DNA of 43,575 nucleotides, taken from assembly GCA_003251995.1 (NCBI GenBank), contig QKDT01000015.1:1-43575 (forward strand), given 5' to 3'. Below the pieces are notes generated by a model, which saw only the letters and a program-made list of their open reading frames with translations, was not told the DNA's origin and did no database searches. Made by a program: the position numbers and the translations under genes. This document shows, in pieces, positions 13,050 through 22,068 of the stretch; the stretch's first letter is position 1; every line of letters begins with the position of its first letter. The stretch comes from Desulfovibrio desulfuricans (GTDB lineage Bacteria; Desulfobacterota; Desulfovibrionia; Desulfovibrionales; Desulfovibrionaceae).

Positions 13050-13139
13050 GGCCAAGTGGGTGCACGGTTGCATGTGGCAAAGAAGAGATTGAATGCCCGG
13101 TGGTTGGGCGGGTGTGAGTAGGATGGGAGGGGGGGGTAA

Positions 13140-13217
13140 ATGTTCAGTGATTTCAAGCGGAAGACCGTGCTGGGGCTTCCGCGTGCGATTCCGGTCATAA
13201 ACGGCGGATGCTTTTAA
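13140..13217 (+). CDS. Possible 25-aa peptide
   Basis: GGGAGG (13125-13130) stands 9 nt before ATG 13140, with an 8-base G run between. The peptide is MFSDFKRKTVLGLPRAIPVI plus NGGCF. It occupies most of the gap 13050-13229, which otherwise shows nothing clear. Packaging (cos) sites often lie just before terS, so the G-rich segment could be part of that site instead. Confidence 0.35.
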   Translation: MFSDFKRKTVLGLPRAIPVINGGCF

Positions 13218-13229
13218 GGGTCTGATATC

Positions 13230-13700
13230 ATGGGAAAGCGCGGTTCTGTAGGCTCACAGGCGAAACGGACTAAAGGGGTTGCGGCGGCGGTAGATGCCGG
13301 GTCGTTTCCTGCGCCTGACTACCTGAGTCCTACAGCACTTGAGTACTGGACTACCACGGTAGCGGCTTTTCCTGTGGGGCATTTCACGGATAGCGACCGC
13401 GTGCTGTTGGAACAGTACTGCGAGGCCGCTGCTACTCACCGAAATGCGGGTCTGATCATACAGAAAGAGGGCCGAAAATACAAGGACGATAAGGGAATCT
13501 GGCGCAGGAATTTGGCTGTAGATGATGCCCATCAGGCCCGTTGCGATTGCGCCATGCTGGCAACCAAACTGCGCATTACCAAGACCAGCATGATCTCTCC
13601 CAAGTCTGCGGGCAGGGCCGCGCAGGATGCAACGGATACCAACAGGGCAAATGATGGGTTTGGCGGGCTGCTCTTTGGTGGCAGCGAAGCGAGGCAATAG
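13230..13700 (+). CDS. Terminase small subunit, P27 family, 156 aa
   Basis: The central region YLSPTALEYWTTTVAAFPVG, DRVLLEQYCEAAATHRNAG and AMLATKLRITKTSMISP is the P27 terminase small subunit pattern: helical, with a basic N terminus for DNA binding. Directly followed by an HNH nuclease and TerL, the arrangement of HK97-like cos phages. It recognises phage DNA for packaging. Confidence 0.8.
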   Translation: MGKRGSVGSQAKRTKGVAAAVDAGSFPAPDYLSPTALEYWTTTVAAFPVGHFTDSDRVLLEQYCEAAATHRNAGLIIQKEGRKYKDDKGIWRRNLAVDDAHQARCDCAMLATKLRITKTSMISPKSAGRAAQDATDTNRANDGFGGLLFGGSEARQ

Positions 13701-13705
13701 GACAT

Positions 13706-13996
13706 ATGGGCAAGCACAAGCACATTTACAACACAGCACGCTGGCAGCAGATACGCGCCGCGAAGCTGCGGGACTGCCCCCTGTGTGAATACTGCCCTCC
13801 TGACCGCAGAAAGGCCGCAACGGACGTTGACCACTTCAAGGCTATTGAAGACGGCGGCGCACCCTATGACATGGAAAATTTACGCAGTGCTTGCCATGAG
13901 TGCCACAGCCAGAAGACGGCACACGGTGAAAGGCTGCACGGCTGTGATGAAAACGGTTGGCCCCGCGACCCGCATAACCCTTGGAATGCTGCATGA
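13706..13996 (+). CDS. HNH endonuclease, 96 aa
   Basis: Motifs are complete: CPLCEYCPPD zinc pair, ATDVDHFKAIEDGG with the DH of the beta-beta-alpha metal site, and NLRSACHECHSQKTAH with the second zinc pair and Asn/His. Known HNH proteins placed next to terminases in HK97-like phages help TerL cut cos. The TerL start overlaps its stop. Confidence 0.88.
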   Translation: MGKHKHIYNTARWQQIRAAKLRDCPLCEYCPPDRRKAATDVDHFKAIEDGGAPYDMENLRSACHECHSQKTAHGERLHGCDENGWPRDPHNPWNAA

Positions 13997-15618
13997 TGAA
14001 CGGTGAAACTCAATATTGCCAGCGTGTACAGCGCATAATCGCATTCTGTGAGCTGCTTACGCTGCCTGATGGCGCATATGTGGGCCAGAATGTGAAGCTG
14101 CGTGCGTGGCAAAAAGAGTTCATCAATGCCGTTTACGGGCCGCAGAATGCCAATGGTTTGCGCCGTGTGCGCGAAGCATTGCTTACCATGGGCAGGAAGA
14201 ACGGTAAAACGGCCCTGATTGCGATGCTTTTGCTGGTTCATCTGTGCGGGCCTGAGGCTATCCGCAATGGACAGCTTTACAGCGTGGCCTTTGACCGCGA
14301 ACAGGCCGCGATTGTGTTCAAATACGCTGCTGCCATGGTCTACGCCAGTGATGGACTTTGCTCACGGTTGGTCGTTTTGGAGTCGAAAAAGTCCATAAAA
14401 GACCCCACATCAGGCAGCGTTTACCAGGCACTTTCGGCAGAAAGCCGCACAAAACACGGTAAATCTTCAAGTTTCATCATCTTTGACGAGCTGGCGCAGT
14501 TTGGCAATGACCGTGAGTTGTACGACACGATGATGACAAGCCGTGGTGCGCACGCAGAGCCGCTTGTCATGGTCATTTCGACACAGGCTGCCAGTGACGC
14601 GGCGTTGCTTTCGGAGCTGGTCGACCGGGGCAAGAAAATCATATCCGGCGAGGTGGTTGACCCCACCAGCGTGGCCTTTGTGTACGAAGTGCCAGCCGAT
14701 GCAGATATTTTTGACGAGGCGAACTGGTATCTTGCTAACCCCGCGCTGGGCGACTTCCTGAATATCGAAATTTTGCGCGAGGATGCCGAGAAAGCCAAGG
14801 CCATGCCGGGGGCCGAGGCTGCATTCCGCAACCTGTACATGAATCAGCGCGTCAGTGCTGACAAGCCATTTGTGACCGTGGACGTGTGGAAGCGCAACGG
14901 CGGCAAGCCTAGCATGAAAATTTTTGAATCCGGCACGCCATGCACGGCGGGGCTTGACCTGTCGAGCAAGAATGACCTCACGGCTTTGGTATTCGCTGCC
15001 GAGGACGAAGACCACAAGTACCATGTGCTGCCGTACTTCTGGACGCCCAAGGGCGGCATTGAAGAACGGGCGCACCGTGACCGCGTGCCTTACGACCTGT
15101 GGGAGAATCAAGGCTACCTGACGGCAACGCCGGGGGCCGTGGTCGACTATGACTACATAGCCGCGTTCTTGGGCGAGTGCCACGCCTCCTACAACATTAC
15201 CGGGATTCGCTTTGACCGTTGGCGGGTTGATCTGCTCAAGGCTGCAATCATCAAGGCTGGCATTCCTTGCTACATCGAGGGGAAGGACGAGGCCGTTTCT
15301 GGAGGTCTGCGCCTGATTCCTCACGGTCAAGGCTTCAAAGATTTCGGGCCAGCAGTTGACCGCCTTGAGGATTTGCTTCTTGAGGGCCGCGTGCTGCATG
15401 GCGGGCATCCAATCCTGACCATGTGTGCCTCAAACACTCGCGTGGTGCAAGACCCTGCTGGAAACCGTAAGTTTGACAAGATGAAAAGCACAGGCCGCAT
15501 TGACGGCATGGTTGCCCTCGGCATGGCTGTGAACTGGACGGAAGACGCCGCGCCTGTGAAAGAGGGCGGTATATTTGACTGGGCCGGATTTTTGGCCGCA
15601 AGGGAGGCCCGCGCATGA
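13993..15618 (+). CDS. Terminase large subunit, 541 aa
   Basis: Walker A-like MGRKNGKTALIAML near residue 60, Walker B SSFIIFDELAQF near 160, and a C-terminal RNase H-like nuclease starting AGLDLSSKNDLTAL. The size and motifs fit Terminase_1 (HK97 type). ATG 13993 or 13996 both overlap the HNH stop; 13993 is shown. It powers DNA translocation into the prohead and cuts the concatemer. Confidence 0.93.
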   Translation: MMNGETQYCQRVQRIIAFCELLTLPDGAYVGQNVKLRAWQKEFINAVYGPQNANGLRRVREALLTMGRKNGKTALIAMLLLVHLCGPEAIRNGQLYSVAFDREQAAIVFKYAAAMVYASDGLCSRLVVLESKKSIKDPTSGSVYQALSAESRTKHGKSSSFIIFDELAQFGNDRELYDTMMTSRGAHAEPLVMVISTQAASDAALLSELVDRGKKIISGEVVDPTSVAFVYEVPADADIFDEANWYLANPALGDFLNIEILREDAEKAKAMPGAEAAFRNLYMNQRVSADKPFVTVDVWKRNGGKPSMKIFESGTPCTAGLDLSSKNDLTALVFAAEDEDHKYHVLPYFWTPKGGIEERAHRDRVPYDLWENQGYLTATPGAVVDYDYIAAFLGECHASYNITGIRFDRWRVDLLKAAIIKAGIPCYIEGKDEAVSGGLRLIPHGQGFKDFGPAVDRLEDLLLEGRVLHGGHPILTMCASNTRVVQDPAGNRKFDKMKSTGRIDGMVALGMAVNWTEDAAPVKEGGIFDWAGFLAAREARA

Positions 15619-16901
15619 GAAAGTGGTGGAACCCGTCCACATGGGGCAACGCACAGCCTAAAGCCTCCTACGGCGGCACGCTGGATGATGAGGCCCGCAT
15701 TATGGAGTCCCTCATTGGCGGTGCATCTGCTGGCTATCCCACTGCCAGCGGCGTGGTGGTGAACGAGTCCACGGCAATGCGCGTCAGTGCTGTTTATCGC
15801 TGCGTTGCCCTGCTGTCTGGCACAATCGCCAGCCTGCCTTGCGAGGTTTACCGCGATGGCAAGGGCGGCAAGGCCGAATCTGCCACAGACCATCCGGCCT
15901 ACTATCTGCTGCACAACGAAGCCTGCGCACTTATGACGGCGCACCAGTTTTGGCGCACCTTCCTTTGGTCAGCCTTTATGCACGGTAACGGCTATGCGCT
16001 GATATCTCGTACAGCCTTGGGCGCACCAAAGAGTCTTTCTTGGGTAGCCCCGTATCGCTGCACGCCAAAGTTGAATGACGACAAAACGCGGCTGCTCTAT
16101 CAAATGACGCTGCCGAATGGGCCGTTTGCCGTGTTCGACCAAGACGATGTGCTGCACTGGACGTTTCTCGGCTGGGATGGAACCAAGGGAATGTCGCCTA
16201 TGGACTGCGCACGCGGGGCCATTGCCCTTGCCGTAGCCGGGCAGGAGTTCAACGAGCGGTTTTTCAGCCAAGGCAACGCGGCAGACTACGCTTTTGAGTT
16301 TCCGCAGAAGTTTGATCTTGAGCAGGCCAACACCTTCTATGACATATGGGAAAAGAACCATACCGGCCTGTCAAAATCGCGCAAACCGATCATTGCAGAC
16401 AACGGGGCGAAAGTGACACGCCTCGATTTCAAGGCTGACGAATCGCAGCTCATGGAGTCCCGCTCATTTCAGGTCGAGGACATATGCCGCTTCTACGGTG
16501 TTCCCCCTCACATGGTGGGGCATACGAGCAAAAGTACCTCTTGGGGTACGGGCATCGAAGAACAAACTCTTGGCTTCGTCAAGTTCACCCTGCGGGATAT
16601 TCTCAAGGGGCTGGAACAGGAAATTGACCGCAAGCTGCTCCGATCTGCCAAGTTCTACAGCAAGTTTAACCTTGACGCTCTGCTGAGGGCCGACTCCAAG
16701 GGCCGCGCAGACTTCTACAAGGCTGCATTGGGCGGCACGCAGAACCCAGGATTTATGACCGTCAATGAAGTGCGGGCGCTGGAAAATCTCGCGCCGCTTG
16801 ACGGTGGAGATGAATTGCACGCGCCGGAACCGTCCACGCAACCAGACACAGCAAGCCAGCCAGATCAGAATACAAACGAAGGGGGCAGCAATGCAGCCTA
16901 A
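15615..16901 (+). CDS. Portal protein, HK97 family, 428 aa
   Basis: Typical portal segments include VNESTAMRVSAVYRCVALLS, HPAYYLLHNEACALMTAHQF, VLHWTFLGWDGTKGMSPMDC and ICRFYGVPPHMVGH, a signature of HK97-type portals. It overlaps TerL by four bases and the protease at its end. Forms the dodecameric DNA entry channel. Confidence 0.93.
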   Translation: MRKWWNPSTWGNAQPKASYGGTLDDEARIMESLIGGASAGYPTASGVVVNESTAMRVSAVYRCVALLSGTIASLPCEVYRDGKGGKAESATDHPAYYLLHNEACALMTAHQFWRTFLWSAFMHGNGYALISRTALGAPKSLSWVAPYRCTPKLNDDKTRLLYQMTLPNGPFAVFDQDDVLHWTFLGWDGTKGMSPMDCARGAIALAVAGQEFNERFFSQGNAADYAFEFPQKFDLEQANTFYDIWEKNHTGLSKSRKPIIADNGAKVTRLDFKADESQLMESRSFQVEDICRFYGVPPHMVGHTSKSTSWGTGIEEQTLGFVKFTLRDILKGLEQEIDRKLLRSAKFYSKFNLDALLRADSKGRADFYKAALGGTQNPGFMTVNEVRALENLAPLDGGDELHAPEPSTQPDTASQPDQNTNEGGSNAA

Positions 16902-17655
16902 TACGATGAACGCCCGCCAGTTGCTCGAAGACGCCCGCGCCACGGCAAAGGCCCGCATTGATGCCGGGGGGCCGCGCCTGCTTTCGCCTGCCCCTGTGCT
17001 GAATGCGGCTGCTGATGAAGCCACGGTGTACCTGTACGATGCAATTGATTCGTTTTGGGGCATTGACGCTGGCGAGTTCGTTAAGGCTCTGAGTGAGATC
17101 GCCGCCAAGACAATCCATCTGCGCATTAACTCCCCCGGCGGGTCTGTTTTCGATGCCGAGGCCATCCAGACGGCCTTGCAGCAGCACAAGGCCCGCGTGG
17201 TGGCGCACATTGATGGCATGGCGGCATCTGCTGCGACCTATGTGGCCCTTGCTGCGGATGAAGTCGAGATGTCGGACGGAGCAATGTTCATGATTCACAA
17301 CGCCTGGACATTTGCTTTCGGCAACGCTTCTGAACTTGTGGAAACTGCGGCCTTGCTGGAAAAAATAGACGCAAATTTGCTGCGCGATTACCAAGCCAAA
17401 ACCGGGGCCAGCGCAAATCAGATCAAGCAGTGGATGGACGCGGAAACGTGGTTCACTGCGCAAGAAGCCCTGACAAACGGATTTGTTGACCGCATCTACG
17501 GCAACACTGACGCGCCGGAAGACGAGCCGGAAGACAAAAAAACCGCCGCCAAGGCTGACGACAACCAAACAAAAAACTCTGCCGAAGATCAGGCCGCAAT
17601 TGCTGCGCGTATGCGCCGCGAACGCGAATTGGCACTGGTCGAGGCGGGCATATAG
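16891..17655 (+). CDS. Head maturation protease, ClpP-like, 254 aa
   Basis: Start at ATG 16891 with AAGGGGG upstream, inside the portal 3' end. RINSPGGSVFDAEAIQTAL and HIDGMAASAATYVALAADEV (catalytic Ser in AASAA), then MFMIHNAWT (catalytic His), are the ClpP fold. The C-terminal tail is acidic and disordered. It removes the capsid delta domain during maturation. Confidence 0.92.
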   Translation: MQPNTMNARQLLEDARATAKARIDAGGPRLLSPAPVLNAAADEATVYLYDAIDSFWGIDAGEFVKALSEIAAKTIHLRINSPGGSVFDAEAIQTALQQHKARVVAHIDGMAASAATYVALAADEVEMSDGAMFMIHNAWTFAFGNASELVETAALLEKIDANLLRDYQAKTGASANQIKQWMDAETWFTAQEALTNGFVDRIYGNTDAPEDEPEDKKTAAKADDNQTKNSAEDQAAIAARMRRERELALVEAGI

Positions 17656-17696
17656 CGGGAAACCCGCAAAAACAAACTCCCATGGAGGGAACGATT

Positions 17697-18980
17697 ATGT
17701 TCAAGTCCATCCAAGCCCTGCGGGAACAGAAGGCCGAAAAACTCAAGGCCGCCCGCGAAATGCAGAACAAGGAAGACTTTACCCCCGAAGACCAGACGGC
17801 GTTTGAAGCCCTGCTTGCTGAGGCCGAAGCCATTGAAGCCCGCATTCAGGGGCAGATGAAGCTGGACGGCCTGACCGACCCTGTCAACGCTGAAAGTATC
17901 GCCGGGGCTGCCAATGAGGTCGGGCGTATCGAGGTAGAGGCAAAGCCCGTTTACCGCAACCTGGGCGAACAGCTCATTGACGTGCAGGCCATGACGCTTG
18001 ACACCGCAGCGGCCCCCAAGGCCCGCGAACGCTTTGTTCAGGTGGTCAACGCTGCCTCCGGCGCAACCACTGGCGTGGACAGCGAGGGCGGCTATCTCGT
18101 TGAAAAGGACAAGTCCAGCGAGATCATGACCACATCGATGGAAACCGGCCTGCTGGCCCGCCGCGTCACCGTGCAGCCCATCAGTGCCAACTCGGACGGC
18201 TTCGAGTATATGGCCTCCGACGATCGCAACCGTACCACCCGTAACGGCCTGTCCGTCTACTGGAAGGGTGAAGCCACCACCATGGCCTCGTCCGGCAAGG
18301 TGTCGCTCAAGCCGCGTGAAATGCGCGTCAAAGACCTGTACGGCATCCTGTACGTCACCAACCGCATGCTTCGTGATGCCCCGGCCCTTGCCGCCTTCGC
18401 CCAGCGTGTATTGCGTGAAGAGTTCGCGTTCAAGCTCGATCAGGCCATTTTTGAAGGCTCCGGCAGCGGTCAGCCCGTTGGCATCATGAATTCTGCTCTG
18501 CCAATCACCGTGGCAAAGGAAACCAGCCAGACCGCAGCCACCGTCAACGCCAACAACCTGGTGAAAATGCTGGCCCGCTTCAAGGGCAACATGGCGAATG
18601 CCGAATGGTACTTGAACCCTGATGTTTTGCCGCAGTTGCCGCTTATGACCGTGGGCAACCAGCCTGTGTTTATTCCCGGTGGCAGCTTCGCCAATGCCCC
18701 GTTTGGCACGCTGTTCGGTCGACCCATTGTGCCGCTGGAGTTCTGCGAAACGCTGGGAACCAAGGGTGACATTATCCTTGGCGACTTCTCGGAATACATG
18801 ATTGTGCAGAAGGGCGGCATGGAAGTTGCCGAATCCATGCACGTCAAGTTCCTCACGGACGAAATGGCCTACCGCTTCATCACCCGCGTTGACGGTCAGC
18901 CCATGCACAATGAACCCATTACGCCGCTCAAGGGTACGAACACGCTTTCGCCCTTCGTCATGCTTGCGGCCCGCGCCTAA
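17697..18980 (+). CDS. Major capsid protein, HK97 family, 427 aa
   Basis: Start at ATG 17697 with GGAGGGA upstream. The first ~110 residues are a helical, charged delta/scaffold domain (REQKAEKLKAAREMQNKEDF). The mature part has GGYLVEKDKSSEIM, LPQLPLMTVGNQPVF and GRPIVPLEFCETLG, typical of HK97 gp5-type capsids, where GG-LV follows the maturation cleavage region. Adjacent to its protease. Confidence 0.93.
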   Translation: MFKSIQALREQKAEKLKAAREMQNKEDFTPEDQTAFEALLAEAEAIEARIQGQMKLDGLTDPVNAESIAGAANEVGRIEVEAKPVYRNLGEQLIDVQAMTLDTAAAPKARERFVQVVNAASGATTGVDSEGGYLVEKDKSSEIMTTSMETGLLARRVTVQPISANSDGFEYMASDDRNRTTRNGLSVYWKGEATTMASSGKVSLKPREMRVKDLYGILYVTNRMLRDAPALAAFAQRVLREEFAFKLDQAIFEGSGSGQPVGIMNSALPITVAKETSQTAATVNANNLVKMLARFKGNMANAEWYLNPDVLPQLPLMTVGNQPVFIPGGSFANAPFGTLFGRPIVPLEFCETLGTKGDIILGDFSEYMIVQKGGMEVAESMHVKFLTDEMAYRFITRVDGQPMHNEPITPLKGTNTLSPFVMLAARA

Positions 18981-18991
18981 GGAGCAAGGAC

Positions 18992-19459
18992 ATGAATATC
19001 TCTGAAAACACGCACATTGTTTCCGCTTTTGGCCCGCAGGCTGGCGGCAGTGCCATTGCTGGCGATTACATCAGCTTGAAAAACGCCTCGCACGTCACCG
19101 TGCTGGTGGAAGTAACGCAGGGCAACGCCACCACCGTGGCTCTGACTCTGGAACAGGCCACCGCTGTGGCTGGCACTGACAGCAAGGCCATTACCGAGGC
19201 TGTGCCGATCTATCTGGTTGCGGATGCTGACGGCTCCGATCTGTGGGTGCGTCAGGCTGATGCCGTCAGCTACACCACCAGCGCGGCCCTGAAAACCAAG
19301 ATGGTTGCCTTTGAGGTGGACGTGGACACGCTGGACACCAACAACGGTTTTGACTGCCTGTGCGTCAAGGCCGCTGCCAGCAACGCCGCAAACATCCTTG
19401 CGGCTCAGTACATCGTCACCGGAGAGCGTTACCACAACGTCAGCATGATTGTGGACTAA
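18992..19459 (+). CDS. Head decoration-type or hypothetical virion protein, 155 aa
   Basis: Lies directly after the capsid gene, with GGAG upstream. It is beta-rich with many Ala/Val/Thr (HVTVLVEVTQGNATTVALTL, VPIYLVADADGSDLWVRQAD), ending VTGERYHNVSMIVD. Position and composition fit a head-associated decoration protein, but I cannot name a family. Confidence 0.55.
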   Translation: MNISENTHIVSAFGPQAGGSAIAGDYISLKNASHVTVLVEVTQGNATTVALTLEQATAVAGTDSKAITEAVPIYLVADADGSDLWVRQADAVSYTTSAALKTKMVAFEVDVDTLDTNNGFDCLCVKAAASNAANILAAQYIVTGERYHNVSMIVD

Positions 19460-19468
19460 CAGACCCAA

Positions 19469-19498
19469 GCGGCCCGGCATTCTAAGGTGTCGGGCCGC
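19469..19498. other. Strong intergenic hairpin
   Basis: GCGGCCCGGCA pairs with TGTCGGGCCGC over 11 bp (one G-U) with an 8-nt loop. No U-run follows, so it is not a classic terminator. It lies between the capsid-group genes and the connector genes and could act as an RNA stability or processing element that keeps capsid mRNA abundant. Confidence 0.6.
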
Positions 19499-19510
19499 AA
19501 AGGAATGAAT

Positions 19511-20107
19511 ATGCGGCACTGCCTACCCAAGACCATATCCATGCGCTGCACGGTTGACGCTGCATTTGAACCGCTGACGCTGGAAGAAGCAAAGCTGTTC
19601 TCCCGCGTTGACCATGACGCAGACGACACCCTGCTGACATCCATGATTACGGTGGCGCGTCAGTATGCCGAGCGGCAGACGGGCCGGGTGCTGCGTGCGT
19701 CAACGTGGCAGTGGACGGTTGAGGGCGTGTTGCTACCGTATCACAAGCTGGCTGTGCAAAACGCCCCATGCTCTGCGCTTACGGCTCTGACAGTGGATGG
19801 CACTGCGGTTGATTCCAGCCTGTATGAGTTCGTGCCGAGCGGGAACGGAGCAAACGAAGCCCCGATTCTGGCGCATCTTCTGGCACTGGAAGGGTTCCCC
19901 GAAGCCGAGGGCAAAACTGTGCTCACCCTGTCTTGTGGCTGGGCGTTGGCTGACATTCCCGAAGCGATCAAACAGTGGATGAAGGTTCGCGTGGCGACCA
20001 TGTACGAACAGCGCGAAACATTCGTGGTTGGTTCCAACGTCAAGGAGCTGGGACACAGCTTTGTTGATGGCCTGCTCGACCCCTTCCGCGTGCCGAGGTT
20101 CGCATGA
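19511..20107 (+). CDS. Head-tail connector, phiE125 gp8 / gp6-like, 198 aa
   Basis: Residues ~15-55, FEPLTLEEAKLFSRVDHDAD and TLLTSMITVARQYAERQTGR, are the adaptor helices of the gp6/phiE125 gp8 family. The C terminus IKQWMKVRVATMYEQRETFV is also typical. ATG 19511 is preferred because AAAGGA lies 6 nt upstream. It joins the portal to the head-closure protein. Confidence 0.8.
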   Translation: MRHCLPKTISMRCTVDAAFEPLTLEEAKLFSRVDHDADDTLLTSMITVARQYAERQTGRVLRASTWQWTVEGVLLPYHKLAVQNAPCSALTALTVDGTAVDSSLYEFVPSGNGANEAPILAHLLALEGFPEAEGKTVLTLSCGWALADIPEAIKQWMKVRVATMYEQRETFVVGSNVKELGHSFVDGLLDPFRVPRFA

Positions 20108-20472
20108 ACGCCGGACGCCTGCGCCACCGCATCACCTTGCAAACCCTCACTCGCACCACTGACGATTTCGGCGGTGTGAGCGAGGCGTGGACAGATGCCG
20201 CAACGCTGTGGGCCTCTGTGGAGCCGCTCAAAGGTGAAGAATATTTCAACGCCACAAGCACAAAGGCCATGCACCAAGCTGTTGCCTCGGTTGAGGCCCG
20301 CATGTGGATACGCCCGCGCGCTGGCATCAATCCGGCTCTGAATCGGGTTGTCCACAACGGCATCACCTACGATATCATCAGCGTTATTGGCGACAATTGG
20401 GGCCGCAGCATGCAACTGATGGTTAAAGCCAAGGCAACGGAACAAACAGGCGGGAGCGGCGTAAATGGCTAG
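20104..20472 (+). CDS. Head closure protein (SPP1 gp16-like), 122 aa
   Basis: MNAGRLRHRITLQTLTRTTD starts as expected for the phage head-tail joining family (PF05521), followed by WASVEPLKGEEYFNA and RVVHNGITYDIISV, the beta-barrel pattern. ATGA overlap with the connector gene. It seals the head and binds the tail. Confidence 0.85.
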   Translation: MNAGRLRHRITLQTLTRTTDDFGGVSEAWTDAATLWASVEPLKGEEYFNATSTKAMHQAVASVEARMWIRPRAGINPALNRVVHNGITYDIISVIGDNWGRSMQLMVKAKATEQTGGSGVNG

Positions 20473-20854
20473 CGCGGTAGACTTTGAAAAAAGCTTGGTG
20501 GCAACGCTCAAGGCGAATACCGCCCTGACTGCGCTGGTCGGCACAAAGATTTTCCCGCTTATCGTGCCGCAAGGAACGCCCTTCCCCTGCATCAGCTATC
20601 AGCGCATCAGCGGCATGCCTGCCAACACGCTCAGTGGGCATTCTGGCCTTGAACAGATTGATTTGCAGATTGATGTGTGGGCCAAGACCTACGCTGAGTC
20701 CAAGGAAATTGCGAAGGCTGTTCGTGCGGCAATGCCTGCCACTGGCACGCCTTTTTCTGCTCATTTGAGAACGGATGAAGACCTACCCGGCGACGATGGA
20801 ACGTATTTCCGCGTCAGCATGGAATACACGGTCTGGTTCCTAGAAACGGAATAA
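20465..20854 (+). CDS. Tail completion protein, DUF3168 type, 129 aa
   Basis: The sequence LVATLKANTALTALVGTKIF, GTPFPCISYQRISG and IDVWAKTYAESKEIAKAVRA follows the DUF3168 (gp17-like) pattern for tail terminators. It overlaps the head-closure gene by eight bases and is followed by the tail tube gene. Confidence 0.78.
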   Translation: MASAVDFEKSLVATLKANTALTALVGTKIFPLIVPQGTPFPCISYQRISGMPANTLSGHSGLEQIDLQIDVWAKTYAESKEIAKAVRAAMPATGTPFSAHLRTDEDLPGDDGTYFRVSMEYTVWFLETE

Positions 20855-20866
20855 GGAGAACCCATT

Positions 20867-21811
20867 ATGACCGCTATCGCCGTCGGCGCTAAGTCGTCGA
20901 TTTTGATGGACGTAGAAACGTCCTTTGGCGTTCCCCCGACCACACACGCCGGGGTGATTCTTCCGCTCAACACTTTTGCCGTAAAGCCCACCCGCAGTAA
21001 AAACAGCTCTGCGACCCTGACCGGGCGTTACGACCCTGCCCAGCCGTTTGACGGCAACCTTGAAGTGTCGGGCAGCGTTGTTGTGCCGCTGGATGCCCGC
21101 GCTTTCGGGCATTGGCTCAAGGCCATGTTTGGCACTCCGACCACAACCGGGGCCAGTGTTCCGTACACCCATGTGTGGAAAAGCAACAGCGACATGCCCA
21201 GCCTCGCCATGCAAGCAAAGTATGGCACGGTCTACGGTCTGTTCACTGGCTGCAAGGTTTCAAACATGACAATTCAGGCGGGCGGTGATGGTGAATTGAC
21301 CGCCTCCGTTAACCTTGTGGGCCGTGATGCTGATTACAGCACCACCAATTATAATTCCAGTGCTGCCAGCGTTGCCCTGCAACGATTCAGCAATTTTCAG
21401 GGCAGTATCCTTTCTGGCGGCTCATCGCTTGGCGTGGTCACAAGCTTCTCGTTGACGCTTGATTTCGGTCTGCAAACGGACATTCGCGCCATCGGCGACC
21501 AGGGCCGCGTGTATGACTTGCCGCAAGGCACAATGAAGATCAGCGGCGGCATCACGGTGTTTTTCACTGATGCCACATTGCTCAACAAGGCCAAGGCATC
21601 GGAAGAACTGGCCCTGTCCATGTCCTTCACCATTGATGAAGACAATTCGCTCACTTTCGATTTTCCGGAAGTGCAGCTTTCCTACGAGGGGCCACAAATC
21701 GATGGCCCCACAGGCATTAAGCAGGAATACAAGTTTGAAGCCTACTACAACAACGCGGTTGCCGGTGCTGCCGTGGTTGCCACCCTCGTAAACGACAAGG
21801 CGTCCTACTAG
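20867..21811 (+). CDS. Tail tube protein, 314 aa
   Basis: It lies between the tail terminator and the chaperone, the fixed place of the major tail protein. Beta-rich sequence with FGVPPTTHAGVILPLN, EVSGSVVVPLDARAFGHWLK and DGELTASVNLVGRDADY, like phage tail tube proteins of the lambda V / Phage_tail_tube group. Polymerises into the tail tube. Confidence 0.75.
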   Translation: MTAIAVGAKSSILMDVETSFGVPPTTHAGVILPLNTFAVKPTRSKNSSATLTGRYDPAQPFDGNLEVSGSVVVPLDARAFGHWLKAMFGTPTTTGASVPYTHVWKSNSDMPSLAMQAKYGTVYGLFTGCKVSNMTIQAGGDGELTASVNLVGRDADYSTTNYNSSAASVALQRFSNFQGSILSGGSSLGVVTSFSLTLDFGLQTDIRAIGDQGRVYDLPQGTMKISGGITVFFTDATLLNKAKASEELALSMSFTIDEDNSLTFDFPEVQLSYEGPQIDGPTGIKQEYKFEAYYNNAVAGAAVVATLVNDKASY

Positions 21812-21828
21812 GCGCGAAGGGATAAAAT

Positions 21829-22068
21829 ATGCGTACTGTGACTCTTTCTGACGGCAAGACCATGGAAGTTGGCCCCATGACTGGCAAGCAGGTTCGTGCC
21901 AGCAATTCTCCGGACAAAAAGGACTGGATTGCGGAAGCCTTCGCCAACCTTGAAAACGTGGGAATCGGGCCGGATGTGACGGATGATATGCCATTCCCTG
22001 ACGTGATGAAGCTCAGTCAGGCCGTTGTGGCTGAAACCTTCGGCCTGCCGGAAGAAGAAAAAAACTAG
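21829..22068 (+). CDS. Tail assembly chaperone, short form (lambda G-like), 79 aa
   Basis: Small acidic protein directly after the tail tube gene. It ends GLPEEEKN at a TAG overlapped by a slippery run, so it is the upstream product of a G/GT-type pair. The sequence TVTLSDGKTMEVGPMTGKQV is the usual start of such chaperones. It coats the tape measure before tail assembly. Confidence 0.75.
   Translation: MRTVTLSDGKTMEVGPMTGKQVRASNSPDKKDWIAEAFANLENVGIGPDVTDDMPFPDVMKLSQAVVAETFGLPEEEKN
22059..22065 (+). promoter_or_regulatory. -1 ribosomal frameshift slippery site
   Basis: A AAA AAC, read in the G frame as GAA AAA AAC TAG, fits the X XXY YYZ rule. A -1 slip gives LAAVWQWLSGDGADYCETC with no stop until 22415, whereas the downstream frame has no ATG with a ribosome site near its start. 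Position between tail tube and tape measure genes matches lambda G-GT. Confidence 0.8.
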
